A stretch of DNA of 48,061 nucleotides. It comes from Bacillota bacterium (GTDB lineage Bacteria > Bacillota > Clostridia > DSM-8532). The position numbers and the translations under genes were made by a program. The notes beneath the pieces were generated by a model. It did not search any database, was not told where the DNA came from, and was given only the letters and a program-made list of their open reading frames with translations. The stretch spans positions 1-48,061 of the forward strand of contig JAEXRM010000229.1 of assembly GCA_023440865.1 (NCBI GenBank). The letters are read 5' to 3'. Of the stretch, positions 7,883 through 16,987 are shown one piece after another; within the stretch, counting starts at the first letter, position 1, and each line of letters opens with the position of its first letter.

Positions 7883-8572
7883 TTATGCCATCCCGACCGC
7901 GGCCGCGCCGGACTGCGAAGTGCCTTCGGTTCCCTTCTCCCAGCGGTCGAGTTTTTCCATGACAAGGTCGTATGTCCTGTTGCTGATCTCGGGCAGCTTG
8001 CCGCCCCATGCCTCTTCAGCCTGCCTGAAGCCCTCCTTGATGGCATCGCGCAACAGACCGGCCTTGCTCTGGTCGCCGCCGGAAAGAGACTTGGCGAATT
8101 CGATGAGTGTGTCGCTGAGCTTTTCGGGACTGAGCGCCCCGCCTTCCCCGATGAGGGCGGCCGCTTCCTGCTGCGGTGTTCGTCCGGTTTCCGCCACTGC
8201 CGGTGACGTTTCGGCCTGGCCGGCTTCGGATGCGTCTTCCGCAGCGGTTTCACCGGTCGCCCCGGTGAAGGCGAGTCCCTGTTCCTTGAGCATCTGCCGG
8301 ACGGTCTCGCGCATGCTCGAATAGACGCGCTCGCTTTCCTGCTTCAGCCGGGCGATGGTGGCGGCGTCCGCCTTCTTCATCGGATTGTCGTAGCCGGCCT
8401 TTTTCACGGTGGGGTCCGCTGGGATGTACTCGTCCTTCGGCGCCATGGCGGCCTCGCGTGCGGTCATGGCCTGTCCGCCGCGTTGTTCGGCCCGCTGGGC
8501 TGCGGCCGGTGGTTGTGCGTAGGCGTTGTTCGCTTTTGTGACAAGTGGCGACGGGGTGTTGTTGATGACCAT
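7883..8572 (-). CDS. Hypothetical protein, conserved-looking C-terminal helical segment
   Basis: A 229-aa protein without signal peptide or membrane segment. The first half is low in complexity (Ala/Gln/Glu-rich, with MKKADAATIARLKQESERVY). The second half carries ALIGEGG, then a predicted helical stretch KAGLLRDAIKEGFRQAEEAW, and ends with LPEISNRTYDLVMEKLDRWE. The last segment resembles the C-terminal pattern (a Gly-Phe-x-x-Ala helix then TYDLV) seen in uncharacterised proteins of the DUF5610 type; this is recollection, not a search. The ATG (8570-8572) has AAGGAGG seven bases upstream. It has its own terminator and is divergent from the oxidoreductase genes. No function is assigned. Confidence 0.7.
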   Translation of the reverse strand: MVINNTPSPLVTKANNAYAQPPAAAQRAEQRGGQAMTAREAAMAPKDEYIPADPTVKKAGYDNPMKKADAATIARLKQESERVYSSMRETVRQMLKEQGLAFTGATGETAAEDASEAGQAETSPAVAETGRTPQQEAAALIGEGGALSPEKLSDTLIEFAKSLSGGDQSKAGLLRDAIKEGFRQAEEAWGGKLPEISNRTYDLVMEKLDRWEKGTEGTSQSGAAAVGMA

Positions 8573-8978
8573 GGAAGCACCTCCTTGTCGGTAACTGTAT
8601 TTACCACACGGAAGACACTTGAAGCAAAAAAAGCCCCTTGGCCGGCGTGACACACCTCGTGCCGGGATGCCGCCCGTGCCGGGTACGGGTGCAGGGGGTG
8701 CGGGGAAGCGGACTGGGGCGCACCGGATGTTCCGGCGATGTCCGGTCATGCGGGGAATTGGGAAAACAAGGGTTTCCTGCACCTGTCAGGGCGCTGGAGT
8801 GCAAAGAAGTGATATAAATAACATGTAAATGACAAGAACATGTATATACCGTTTTTGGCCTGCGCGATATACTGATGCGGGTGGCGGGCGCGGTCGCATC
8901 GCGTGTACCCGGCCCACCCGGGTCGAGATGGACAGGGCCGGTTCCCGTGAAGTGGAGCCGGCGCGGGGAGGAATCTCA
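8573..8978. promoter_or_regulatory. Divergent control region with two ACATGT operator half-palindromes
   Basis: A 406-bp gene-free stretch. Two copies of an ACATGT-centred element (8821-8826 in AATAACATGTAAAT; 8838-8843 in AGAACATGTATATA) lie 17 bp apart. They are just upstream of a -10-like TATACT at 8868-8873, about 105 bp before the oxidoreductase start. The same element occurs before the alpha-mannosidase (21280-21287) and the sugar transporter (22714-22725), suggesting shared control by the regulator at 21479. The rest of the region (8600-8760) shows nothing recognisable. Confidence 0.55.
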
Positions 8979-10076
8979 ATGGACAGGAAGTTGCGGATCG
9001 GCTTCATCGGAACCGGCGGCATCGCACACGCCCACATGAACGGGTACAGCCAGTTCGACGACGTGGAGATCGTCGGCGCGGCGGACATCGTGCCGGGCAA
9101 GGCACGGGCGTTCCTCGACAAATGGAACCTGCCGAAGGCGCAGGCATTCGACAGCGCGCTGGACCTCATCCGGAACGTGCAGATGGACGGCGTGACCATC
9201 TGCACCTACAACACCACCCATGCCGAATGCGCGATCGCCGCGTTCGAGGCGGGCCTGCACGTGCAGTGCGAAAAGCCGATGAGCTTCACGATCCAGGAAG
9301 CGGCGGATATGGTCAGGGCGTCCCGCAAGGCCGGCAAGATGCTCACGATCGGCTTCCAGCCGCGGTACGACTACATGCGCCGCAAGGTGGACGACATCAT
9401 CGCCTCCGGTGCGCTCGGCAAGGTGTACTACATCCAAAGCGGCGGCGGCCGGCGCCGCGGCATACCGGCGGGTACGTTCGTGGACGCGAAGAAGGCGGGC
9501 TACGGCTGTCTGGGTGACATCGGGTGCTATTCCATCGACGAGATGCTGCATGCGGTCAAGTACCCGAAGCCGCTGACCGTTTCAGCGATCGCCACCAACC
9601 ATTTCGGGAAGAATCCGAAGTACTGGCCCGATTACGAGACCTTCGACGTTGACGACTTCTCCGTCGCGCTGGTGCGCCTCGAGGGCGGCATGACGTATGT
9701 GTTCAAGCAGTCCTGGGCCATGCACGCCGATTCGCTGGGCGACAACCTGTGGCTGGGCACCGAGGGCGGCCTCAAGATCATCCAGGGTCATGACGCGCAC
9801 AACCGCGAATCACGTGTGATGTACTACACCGATGTCAACGGCATGCATGTCGACAGCCAGGTGCTGCCATCCCATCCGTTCAACGCCTACGAGCAGCCCA
9901 AGTTCAAGGACAGCTTCGTCATGAAGGTCCGCGATTACTGCGACGCCATCCTCGAAGGACGCCCCGCGCCGATTCCCGGCGAGGAGATCCTCTACAACCA
10001 GGCAATCTGCGACGGCATCTACCGGTCGGCGAAGCTGGGCCGCGAGGTGGAGATCGTCATTCCGAAGATCGACTGA
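8979..10076 (+). CDS. Gfo/Idh/MocA-family oxidoreductase
   Basis: A 365-aa NAD(P)-dependent sugar or polyol dehydrogenase-type enzyme. Rossmann fold at the N-terminus with GFIGTGGIAHAHMNG (about 7-21), then the CEKPM motif with the catalytic-type Lys. The second domain includes KAGYGCLGDIGCYSIDEML and a beta-sheet dimerisation region. The ATG follows GGGGAGGAATCTCA; the upstream open frame crosses the operator region and is not used. It lies 74 bp before a second family member, probably in one transcript. Its promoter carries ACATGT elements shared with the mannoside locus, so a role in mannoside or other glycan catabolism is inferred. The substrate is unknown. Confidence 0.88.
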   Translation: MDRKLRIGFIGTGGIAHAHMNGYSQFDDVEIVGAADIVPGKARAFLDKWNLPKAQAFDSALDLIRNVQMDGVTICTYNTTHAECAIAAFEAGLHVQCEKPMSFTIQEAADMVRASRKAGKMLTIGFQPRYDYMRRKVDDIIASGALGKVYYIQSGGGRRRGIPAGTFVDAKKAGYGCLGDIGCYSIDEMLHAVKYPKPLTVSAIATNHFGKNPKYWPDYETFDVDDFSVALVRLEGGMTYVFKQSWAMHADSLGDNLWLGTEGGLKIIQGHDAHNRESRVMYYTDVNGMHVDSQVLPSHPFNAYEQPKFKDSFVMKVRDYCDAILEGRPAPIPGEEILYNQAICDGIYRSAKLGREVEIVIPKID

Positions 10077-10150
10077 CCAAAGGGTGGGACACAACCAGGA
10101 TACTGTGACCGGACAAGAGGATCCCGTTACCGGGATGACAGGAGGGAACC

Positions 10151-11131
10151 ATGATCCGCATTGCAATGCTCTCGAAATGGCACGTCCACGCCGGCGACTA
10201 TGCCGGCCAGGTCATGAAATCCGGCGACGCGACGATCACCTGCGTATGGGATGACGATGCCGAACGCGGCGCCACATGGGCAAAGGAGCTCGGTGTCGAT
10301 TTCGAGCCCTGCCTCGACAAATGCCTCGCCCGTACCGACGTCGACGCGGTCGTCATCGACACGCCAACCTCCGACCATGCCCGCGTCATGATTGCCGCCG
10401 CGAAGGCCGGCAAGCACATCTTCACGGAGAAGGCCATGGCGCCGACCCTGGCGGAATGCAAGGCCATTTCCGCCGCCGTCGCCGAAAGCGGCGTGAAGTT
10501 CTGCCTCTCGCACCCGCCCCTGACGACCGGCATCGCCCAGTACGCGAAAAAGGCCATCGAGGACGGCCTGCTCGGCCGCGTCCACTACATGCGCATGCGC
10601 ACGGCCCATTCCGGCTCGCTCCACGGCTGGCTGCCCGCCTACTGGTACGATGTCGAGAAGGCCGGCGGCGGCGCCATGATGGACCTGGGCTGCCATCCGA
10701 TGTACACGGCTGCGGATTTGCTCGGCAAGCCCGTGCGCATCGCCTCCATGTTCAACACCACCTGTGCGCCGGAACCGGCCGATGACAACGCCGTGTCGGT
10801 CGTCGAGTTCGAGAACAAGGCGATCGCCGTGCTGGAAACCTCGTTCGTCTCGCCCTGGTCGGCCGACTGCTTCGAGCTGCTCGGCACCGAAGGCGCACTC
10901 GTTTCCGTGGGCCGCGAGGTCAAGATCCGCAGCACGAAGTTCGGCGTGGACGGCTGGGTCGTCGTCGACAAGCTGCCCGATCCCAAGGCCATGGCCATGC
11001 GCATGTGGATGGACGGCATCCTGAACGGTTCACCGATTCCGTTCGGCACCGCCCGCGGCGAGGCATTGACCGAGCTGCTCGAGAACGCCTACGTGTCCCA
11101 CCGCGAGCAGCGCATCGTGAAGATCCGCTGA
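10151..11131 (+). CDS. Gfo/Idh/MocA-family oxidoreductase, atypical nucleotide-binding loop
   Basis: A 326-aa member of the same family as the gene before it. The C-terminal domain is clear (GGGAMMDLGCHPMYTAADLL, about residues 174-193) and the EKP motif is TEKAM. The N-terminus MIRIAMLSKWHVHAGDYAG lacks the GxGxxG loop, and Pro of EKP is Ala, so cofactor binding may differ or the protein may be a divergent subgroup. The ATG has ACAGGAGGG upstream. A small hairpin (ATCCCG-TTAC-CGGGAT, 10121-10136) sits directly before the ribosome binding site and could tune translation. Probably co-transcribed with the gene at 8979. Confidence 0.85.
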   Translation: MIRIAMLSKWHVHAGDYAGQVMKSGDATITCVWDDDAERGATWAKELGVDFEPCLDKCLARTDVDAVVIDTPTSDHARVMIAAAKAGKHIFTEKAMAPTLAECKAISAAVAESGVKFCLSHPPLTTGIAQYAKKAIEDGLLGRVHYMRMRTAHSGSLHGWLPAYWYDVEKAGGGAMMDLGCHPMYTAADLLGKPVRIASMFNTTCAPEPADDNAVSVVEFENKAIAVLETSFVSPWSADCFELLGTEGALVSVGREVKIRSTKFGVDGWVVVDKLPDPKAMAMRMWMDGILNGSPIPFGTARGEALTELLENAYVSHREQRIVKIR

Positions 11132-11170
11132 CAAGGGACGGCAGGCCTGCATGGCGCCTGAACCGAGACG

Positions 11171-11212
11171 GAAGGGAAGGTCCGCATCCTACTGGAGCGG
11201 CGCCTTCCCTTC
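11171..11212. terminator. Hairpin after the oxidoreductase pair
   Basis: GAAGGGAAGG (11171-11180) pairs with CCTTCCCTTC (11203-11212), with CCGC/GCGG pairing inside. No clear U-tract follows, so it may act as a transcript-end or stability hairpin rather than a classical terminator. It sits between two convergent genes. Confidence 0.45.
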
Positions 11213-11272
11213 TGTCATATGCTGATGTCCGAACGCCGTCCCTTCTGTCATATGCTGATGTCCGAACGCCGT
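11207..11272. repeat. 33-bp perfect tandem duplication
   Basis: The 33-base unit beginning CCCTTCTGTCATATGCTGAT occurs at 11207-11239 and again, identical, at 11240-11272. It includes part of the right arm of the hairpin at 11171-11212. It lies between the stop of the oxidoreductase and the stop of the convergent response regulator. Confidence 0.9.
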
Positions 11273-11303
11273 CCCCTGCCCTGGCCGGCCACCCGGCAGC
11301 CGC

Positions 11304-12143
11304 TCATTCACAGGCGTCCGGCTCATGCCCGTCCTGCACGATGCGTCCGGCTGCGCGGGCGAATTCCTTGGGTGCGACGCCCGCGTACTTCTTGAACACG
11401 CTGCAGAAATGCTTGTAATCAGAGAAGCCGGTCTGGCCGGACACCTCGTAGACCCGCAGGGTGCCCTTGCGCAGCAGCTCGACCGCTTTCTGCACCCGGT
11501 AGCGGTTCAGCAGGTCGTGGAAGGTCTGATGGGTCGCCTCCTTGAACTTGCGGCTCAAGTAGCTCTCGCTGACGCCGATGTCGGCCGCGATGTCCTCGAG
11601 GCTGAGCTTGTCGTGATATTCCGTGCGGATGCGGGCCAGTGCGGCGGCGACATAGGGGTTGCCGGCCTCTTCGACGGAGGGGAGCGGGTCTGCCGCCACA
11701 GCGTCTGCCGGAACATCCTCCCGTGTGCCATCCGTCCGGTCCCCATCGCGTGGCGCGGGGACGGCCCGCATGGATGCATGCTCATGCTGGATGCGGCCGA
11801 TGAGTGCCCGCAGCTGGTCCTCGTCCACGGGCTTGAGCAGGTAGTCGAACACCTTGAGTCCAATCGCCTGCCGCGCAAACTCGAAGGCCGGATGACTCGT
11901 CAGGATGACGCTTGTGAACGGGTGCAGCCGGCTGGCCTTCTCCAGCATGGACAGACCGTCCATGCCCGGCATCATGATGTCGACGAACACCAGATCGGGC
12001 TTGAGCCGTTCAATCTGTTCGAGCCCTTCCTGTCCGTCGGCGGCCGAGCCCACCACGACGCAGCCCATCGACAGCCAGTCCACGGTGTGGATGAAGCCGC
12101 GACGGATCATTTCCTCGTCCTCGACGATCAGCACCTTCAGCAT
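11304..12143 (-). CDS. AraC-type response regulator (YesN-like)
   Basis: A 279-aa DNA-binding response regulator. The receiver domain (1-120) has acidic pocket EDEE at 8-11, phospho-acceptor D55 in VFVDIMMPGMDG, and K104 in YLLKPVDE. A variable linker (about 125-170) is followed by two AraC helix-turn-helix motifs (LSLEDIAADIGVSESYLSRK and VYEVSGQTGFSDYKHFCSVF). The ATG has AGGAGG four bases upstream. The gene follows the sensor kinase at 12232 by 88 bp, forming the usual YesM/YesN pair, and is last in a minus-strand run with an ABC transporter, which it probably regulates. Confidence 0.92.
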   Translation of the reverse strand: MLKVLIVEDEEMIRRGFIHTVDWLSMGCVVVGSAADGQEGLEQIERLKPDLVFVDIMMPGMDGLSMLEKASRLHPFTSVILTSHPAFEFARQAIGLKVFDYLLKPVDEDQLRALIGRIQHEHASMRAVPAPRDGDRTDGTREDVPADAVAADPLPSVEEAGNPYVAAALARIRTEYHDKLSLEDIAADIGVSESYLSRKFKEATHQTFHDLLNRYRVQKAVELLRKGTLRVYEVSGQTGFSDYKHFCSVFKKYAGVAPKEFARAAGRIVQDGHEPDACE

Positions 12144-12172
12144 GTCGCCTCCTGTTTCGCGGTGACGCCCTG

Positions 12173-12218
12173 CGCATCCCGCATCCGGATCCCGCATCCG
12201 GATCCCGCATCCGGACCC
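12173..12218. repeat. 13-bp tandem repeats between kinase and regulator genes
   Basis: Three consecutive 13-base units CGCATCCGGATCC (12180, 12193, 12206, the last with one change) are preceded by a partial copy (12173-12179). They fill most of the 88-bp gap between the kinase stop and the regulator's ribosome binding site. Each unit contains the palindrome TCCGGA. Confidence 0.85.
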
Positions 12219-12231
12219 CCCATGGACTCCC

Positions 12232-13956
12232 TCAGCCTGCATGTTCCGCATCGCCCGTCCTGCCGGCGGGCATCACGATGCGGATGACCGTGCCCGAGCC
12301 CGGCTCGCTCTGCACCACCAGGCCGTACGGTTCGCCGTACATCAGGCGGATGCGGCGGTGCACGTTGTACAGGCCGATGTGCTCCGTCTCGTTGTGCTCC
12401 TCCCCGAGCATGCGGCGGATCTCGTCAAGCTGCCTCGGCTCCATGCCGGGTCCGTCGTCGTAGATGACGACCACCAGGCTGCCGTCGAGCAGGCTGGCCC
12501 GGATGCGGACGGTCAGCACCGTGCGGGCGCCGAACCCGTATTTGAGCGCGTTCTCGATGAACGGCTGGATGACCAGCTTCGGTACGAGGCAGTCGGCCGT
12601 TTCCGGATCGAGCGCGACATCGTATTCGAACCGCTCGCCGAAGCGGTATTTCTGGATGAGCAGGTAGTTCTGCGTGTAGGAAAGATCCTCGGACAGCGGT
12701 ACGGCCGCCCGGTGGTTGCCGATGCTGTAGCGCAGCAGGGCCGACAGGCTGGTGATCATCTTCAGCGCGGCCTTGGGATCCAGCGAAATCATGTACTTGA
12801 TGGTTTCCAGCGTGTTGAACAGGAAGTGCGGATTGAACTGCGACTCGAGCTGCCGCACCTCCGCGGCCGCCTTCTGGCGGGCCTCCTCGGCGTGCAGGTC
12901 CATCAGGCGGCGGATGTCGCCGAGCATGCCGTTGAAGGCCTCGCCGATGAGGGAGAACTCATCGCCGCCGCGGATGTCGAGCGTCGTCGCCAGGTCGCCG
13001 GCCTGAACGGCGCGGATGCCGCGGACGATGGCCTCGATGCCTTCGGCCTTTCGGCCGGAGATGTTGCGGGCGGAGGCGCCCAGCACCAGGGCGAGCACGA
13101 GGAACAGGAGCACCAGGAACAGTCCGACCGCCTGGAAGACGGTCTGCGGCACACCGACATGCAGGATGGTATACAGCCAGATGCCCCTGCCCGGAATTTC
13201 GCGGCGCAGCACGAACGTGTCGGAGCCCGTCAGGCGCATCCGGCCGTCATCCCGATCGAGCGCTGGCAGCATCTTGCCGCGTTCGTCCTGATAGATGGGG
13301 TTGGTGATGATGCCCACGTTGCGGTATGCGTCGGTCAGCACCACGTCGAGCGAGGGGGAGGCGTTCGCCAGCACCATCAGGTCCTGGTATTTCAGGTCGA
13401 GTGTGACGATGCCCCGCAGGGAGCCGTTGCGGACGATGCCCCGCGCCAGCAGGAGGGGCGGCAGTGTGGTCGCGTCATCCCGCTGCTTGGCGATCTCCAG
13501 CGACAGCCGGTTCGGCTGCTGCTGCACCAGTCGCAGGATGCCGAGGTGCATGCGGTTCTCGGAACCGGCGTACCAGGGGACGGTTGCTTCACTCGACAGC
13601 AGCACGGACGCCGCGAGGTCGATCACGTGGAACTGGCATCGGATGCCCGTAGCATTCGATATGGCATAAAAGGCCTCATACAGGTCGGTTCCCGGCTTTT
13701 GGCCGTCGAGGACCGGATCGAGGCGCCCGTCGGCGCAGATGCCGGCGAGCGCCTCGTCATAGGTGTTGATGATTTCGGACAGGCGCGTTGCGATCCGTTC
13801 TCCGCCTTCGATGTTCTGACGCGTGAGCATCGCGCTCCAGGTGGCCACCAGTCCGCCGTAGACGGCGAGGGACAGGCAGATCATGGGGACGAGGGCATAG
13901 ACGAGAAAGGTACGGCGCAGTTCGTTGCGATAGGTGCCCGCACGCTTGCCGCGCAT
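12232..13956 (-). CDS. Sensor histidine kinase (YesM-like, His_kinase family)
   Basis: A 574-aa membrane kinase. Transmembrane segments lie near residues 15-40 and about 275-300, flanking an extracellular sensor domain of about 230 residues. A HAMP region (GIRAVQAGDLATTLDIRGGD) follows, then a His_kinase domain with the phospho-acceptor in QFNPHFLFNTLETIKYM, and a HATPase with IENALKYGF, DDGPGM and GLYNVHRRI. The chosen ATG has AAGGAGG eight bases upstream; an ATG nine codons earlier lacks a good site. It lies downstream of the fused permease and upstream of its response regulator. The ligand is unknown, perhaps the substrate of the adjacent transporter. Confidence 0.92.
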   Translation of the reverse strand: MRGKRAGTYRNELRRTFLVYALVPMICLSLAVYGGLVATWSAMLTRQNIEGGERIATRLSEIINTYDEALAGICADGRLDPVLDGQKPGTDLYEAFYAISNATGIRCQFHVIDLAASVLLSSEATVPWYAGSENRMHLGILRLVQQQPNRLSLEIAKQRDDATTLPPLLLARGIVRNGSLRGIVTLDLKYQDLMVLANASPSLDVVLTDAYRNVGIITNPIYQDERGKMLPALDRDDGRMRLTGSDTFVLRREIPGRGIWLYTILHVGVPQTVFQAVGLFLVLLFLVLALVLGASARNISGRKAEGIEAIVRGIRAVQAGDLATTLDIRGGDEFSLIGEAFNGMLGDIRRLMDLHAEEARQKAAAEVRQLESQFNPHFLFNTLETIKYMISLDPKAALKMITSLSALLRYSIGNHRAAVPLSEDLSYTQNYLLIQKYRFGERFEYDVALDPETADCLVPKLVIQPFIENALKYGFGARTVLTVRIRASLLDGSLVVVIYDDGPGMEPRQLDEIRRMLGEEHNETEHIGLYNVHRRIRLMYGEPYGLVVQSEPGSGTVIRIVMPAGRTGDAEHAG

Positions 13957-14052
13957 GCCGTTCCCCTCCTTTTCCGGTTTCATGGCCCGATTCTGCGGAG
14001 TCGGCCGCCATGGCGGACCGTTCTGCGTGCAGGATGTCTTGCCTTCATTGTA

Positions 14053-15717
14053 TCACAGGCTGACCTCCCGCTTGCCGGTGAGCCGGAAGAACAGCAGCAG
14101 CGAGAGCACGGTCGTGACGGTCAGGATGGTCGACAGCGCGGCCGCCGTGCCATAGCTGGCGCGGATGACCTCGGTGTAGATGGCGACAGACATGGTGCGC
14201 GTCTTGCCCGTGTAGAGGATGATCGACGCGCTGAGCTCGGTGATGACGGTGATCCAGCTCATGATGGCGCCCGCCATCACGCCGGGCAGCATCATGGCCG
14301 CCGTGATGCGGAAGAACGTGCGCACCGGGGGGCAGCCCAGACTCACGGAGGCTTCCTCCATGCTCGGGCTGATCTGGTACAGGATGGCTGCACTGGAACG
14401 AAGCGTGTACGGCAGGCGCCGGATGACGAACGCGACGATCATGATGGCGAAGGTGCCGCTCAGGATCAGCGGCTGCTTGTTGAAGGCCAGCAGCAGCGTG
14501 ATGCCGAGGACGGATCCCGGAATGATGTAGGGGAACATCGTCGTCGCGTCGATCAGGCTCGTGAACAGGTTGCGGCGGCGGATCGACAGGTAGGCGATGA
14601 ACATGCCCAGCAGCACGATGACCGCGATGGCGACGAGGCCGAAGCGGAAGGTGTTGACGATCGGCACGGACATGTTTTCCCATACCTGCTTGTAGCTGTC
14701 GAGCGAGAAGCCCTTGACGAACATCGATCCCTTCGTCTTGAGGAACGAGGTGTAGACGACGGTCAGCTGCGGGATGATGGCCAGCAGCACGGTCAGGTAG
14801 ATGAAGGCGTGCGCCGCGGCCGCCTTGATGCCGGATAGGGGCTTCGCCTGCATGGGCTTGAGCGAGCTCATCGTGAACGACAGGCGGTTCACCGCGACCT
14901 TCTGCACGATGAACAGCACAGCCGTGATCACCACCAGCAGGGTTGCCAGCGCGGCGGCAAAGTTCGCCTGACCGCCCATCTCGCCGACGAATTCGGAATA
15001 GATGAGCACCGGCATGACGCTGTAGCCTTCACCGATGAGCATCGGTGTGCCGAAGTCCGCCAGCGCGTTCATGAACACCAGCAGCGAGCCGGCCAGCAGC
15101 GTGGGCAGCACCAGCGGCAGCACGATGGTGAACAGGCGCTTGACGGGAGAACAGCCAAGGCTCTCCGACGCTTCCAGCAGCGAGGCGTCGATTTTCTTCA
15201 GGGCGCCCGAAACATACAGATAGATGAAGGGGAACAGCTTCAGGGTCAACACCAGCAGGATGCCGCCGAAACCGTAGATGGACGGCGCCCGGATGCCGAA
15301 CACGTTCTCGAGAAACTTCGTCAGCACACCGCTGCGGCCGCCGAGCAGCACCCAGGAGTATGCGCCGATGAAGGGCGGCGAAAGCATCGACATGATGATC
15401 AGGATGTCGATCAACCCGCGTCCCTTGATCTTGTACGCGTTCATCAGCCAGGCCAGGGGCGCGCCGATGAGGATGGCGAGGGCGGTGACGCAGGTCGTGA
15501 CCGCGAAGGAGTGGAGCATGGTGTTGTAATAGTACCGCTTGCTGAAGAATTTCACGAAGTTGCCCAGCGTGAACTGTCCGGTCGCCGCGTCGCGGAAGCC
15601 GTCCAGAAACAGGGAGAACAGCGGGTAGACCAGGAAAAGCCCGAACAGGGCGGCGATCGCGATGGATGTGACCTTCCAGAAATCGGGACGGAATGCGCGC
15701 AACCGTTTCACCGTCAT
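14053..15717 (-). CDS. ABC transporter permease, two fused permease domains (FbpB/AfuB type)
   Basis: A 554-aa inner-membrane protein with about 12 predicted helices in two homologous halves. Each half carries an ATPase-coupling EAA loop: LLEASESLGCSPVKRLF in the first and MEEASVSLGCPPVRTFF in the second. This fused layout is typical of ferric-ion and sugar-phosphate type importers. The start codon overlaps the ATPase stop in ATGA (15714-15717), so the two are translationally coupled. It forms a transporter with the ATPase (15714) and the lipoprotein (16988). The substrate is not certain. Confidence 0.9.
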   Translation of the reverse strand: MTVKRLRAFRPDFWKVTSIAIAALFGLFLVYPLFSLFLDGFRDAATGQFTLGNFVKFFSKRYYYNTMLHSFAVTTCVTALAILIGAPLAWLMNAYKIKGRGLIDILIIMSMLSPPFIGAYSWVLLGGRSGVLTKFLENVFGIRAPSIYGFGGILLVLTLKLFPFIYLYVSGALKKIDASLLEASESLGCSPVKRLFTIVLPLVLPTLLAGSLLVFMNALADFGTPMLIGEGYSVMPVLIYSEFVGEMGGQANFAAALATLLVVITAVLFIVQKVAVNRLSFTMSSLKPMQAKPLSGIKAAAAHAFIYLTVLLAIIPQLTVVYTSFLKTKGSMFVKGFSLDSYKQVWENMSVPIVNTFRFGLVAIAVIVLLGMFIAYLSIRRRNLFTSLIDATTMFPYIIPGSVLGITLLLAFNKQPLILSGTFAIMIVAFVIRRLPYTLRSSAAILYQISPSMEEASVSLGCPPVRTFFRITAAMMLPGVMAGAIMSWITVITELSASIILYTGKTRTMSVAIYTEVIRASYGTAAALSTILTVTTVLSLLLFFRLTGKREVSL

Positions 15718-16820
15718 GCCCCCCTTGTCAGGTTCGTTTCGCCGTCGGCGGTGAACACGTTGATCTTGCGGGGGTTCAGTCCCAGCCGGATCGATTCTCC
15801 CATGGCGTGGATGCGGTCGCCGTGCGACAAATCAGGGGTGTACGCGATCGGTTCCGCGTCCCCGGGCCGCACCAGGGAATCGGCATCGATCGCGTAGTTG
15901 GCGTAGCGCCCCAGGAAGGTCCGTTCGCGAATGCGGGCGGGCATGCCGTCCGCTTCCTCGAGGAACTCCTCCGGACGCACCGAGACGAGCACCTGCTGGC
16001 CGTCGGCCGCTTCGGGGGACAGGTTGTCCAGCGCCACCGCGTACTGGGACGTGAGCCGGACGCCGCGCCGTCCGTCCCTGTTCTCGATCGTGCCGTGGAA
16101 CAGGTTGGAATGGCCGATGAAGGTGGCGGTGAACAGGTTGGCCGGGCGCGTGTAGATCTCCTCCGGCCGCCCCAGGTGCTGGATCACGCCGCCCTTCATG
16201 ACCGCGATGCGGTCCGAGACGGCCAGTGCCTCCTCCTGGTCGTGCGTGACATAGACGGTCGTGATGCCGACGGCCTTCTGGATGTCGCGGATGGCGGCGC
16301 GCATCTCGACGCGCAGCTTGGCGTCGAGGTTGGAGAGCGGCTCGTCCATGAGCAGCACGCTGGGGTGGATGACGATGGCGCGCGCCAGCGCGACGCGCTG
16401 CTGCTGGCCGCCGGAAAGCTTCTCCGGAAGGCGGTCCTGGTATTCCCGGATGCGGACGGTGTCGAGGATCTCGTCCACGCGCCGCTTCATCGTGACCTTG
16501 TCCGTCTTGCGCAGCTTCAGGCCGTACTCGACATTGGCGCGCACCGTCATGTGCGGGAAGATGGCGTAGTTCTGGAAGACCATGCCGATGTTGCGGCGAT
16601 GGGCGGGGATGTCGTTGATGCGGGCGCCGTCGAAATCGATCTGTCCCGCCTCGATGGAATTGAAACCAGCGATCATGCGCAGCAGGGTTGTCTTGCCGCA
16701 GCCGGAGGGGCCGAGGAGGGTGAAGAACTCGCCATTGGCGATGTCCACCGAAAGGTCGGGAATGATGGTCTGGCGATCGAACTGCTTGACGACGTTGCGG
16801 ACATGGATGGCGACGCTCAT
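15714..16820 (-). CDS. ABC transporter ATP-binding protein (FbpC/PotA type)
   Basis: A 368-aa import ATPase. Walker A is GPSGCGKTT, the Q-loop is VFQNYAIFPH, the signature is LSGGQQQRVALARA, Walker B is VLLMDEP, and the switch His is in VTHDQEEA. A C-terminal TOBE-like domain (from about 240, with VSVRPEEFLEEA) marks it as an FbpC/PotA/UgpC-type subunit. The ATG follows ACGGAGGTCACCCCC. It sits between the binding protein and the fused permease, overlapping the latter by four bases. Confidence 0.92.
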   Translation of the reverse strand: MSVAIHVRNVVKQFDRQTIIPDLSVDIANGEFFTLLGPSGCGKTTLLRMIAGFNSIEAGQIDFDGARINDIPAHRRNIGMVFQNYAIFPHMTVRANVEYGLKLRKTDKVTMKRRVDEILDTVRIREYQDRLPEKLSGGQQQRVALARAIVIHPSVLLMDEPLSNLDAKLRVEMRAAIRDIQKAVGITTVYVTHDQEEALAVSDRIAVMKGGVIQHLGRPEEIYTRPANLFTATFIGHSNLFHGTIENRDGRRGVRLTSQYAVALDNLSPEAADGQQVLVSVRPEEFLEEADGMPARIRERTFLGRYANYAIDADSLVRPGDAEPIAYTPDLSHGDRIHAMGESIRLGLNPRKINVFTADGETNLTRGA

Positions 16821-16987
16821 GGGGGTGACCTCCGTGATTCGTGGTGATCGGAATGCGGCGGCGGGATGGGTTGACAACGCATGGGTACCGAAGATCCGTG
16901 ATGGCACCGCCGGGGTGCCAAGGGCAGGGGAAGAGCCCGCAACGGACCGTCACGGGCTCTTCCGTCACATCAGCGGGTGATGCCTGC

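Noticed and set aside
12241..14838. 865-residue plus-strand open frame
   Set aside because: It is antisense to the sensor kinase and permease genes, with composition typical of GC-rich shadow frames (His/Asp/Gly-rich) and no domain.
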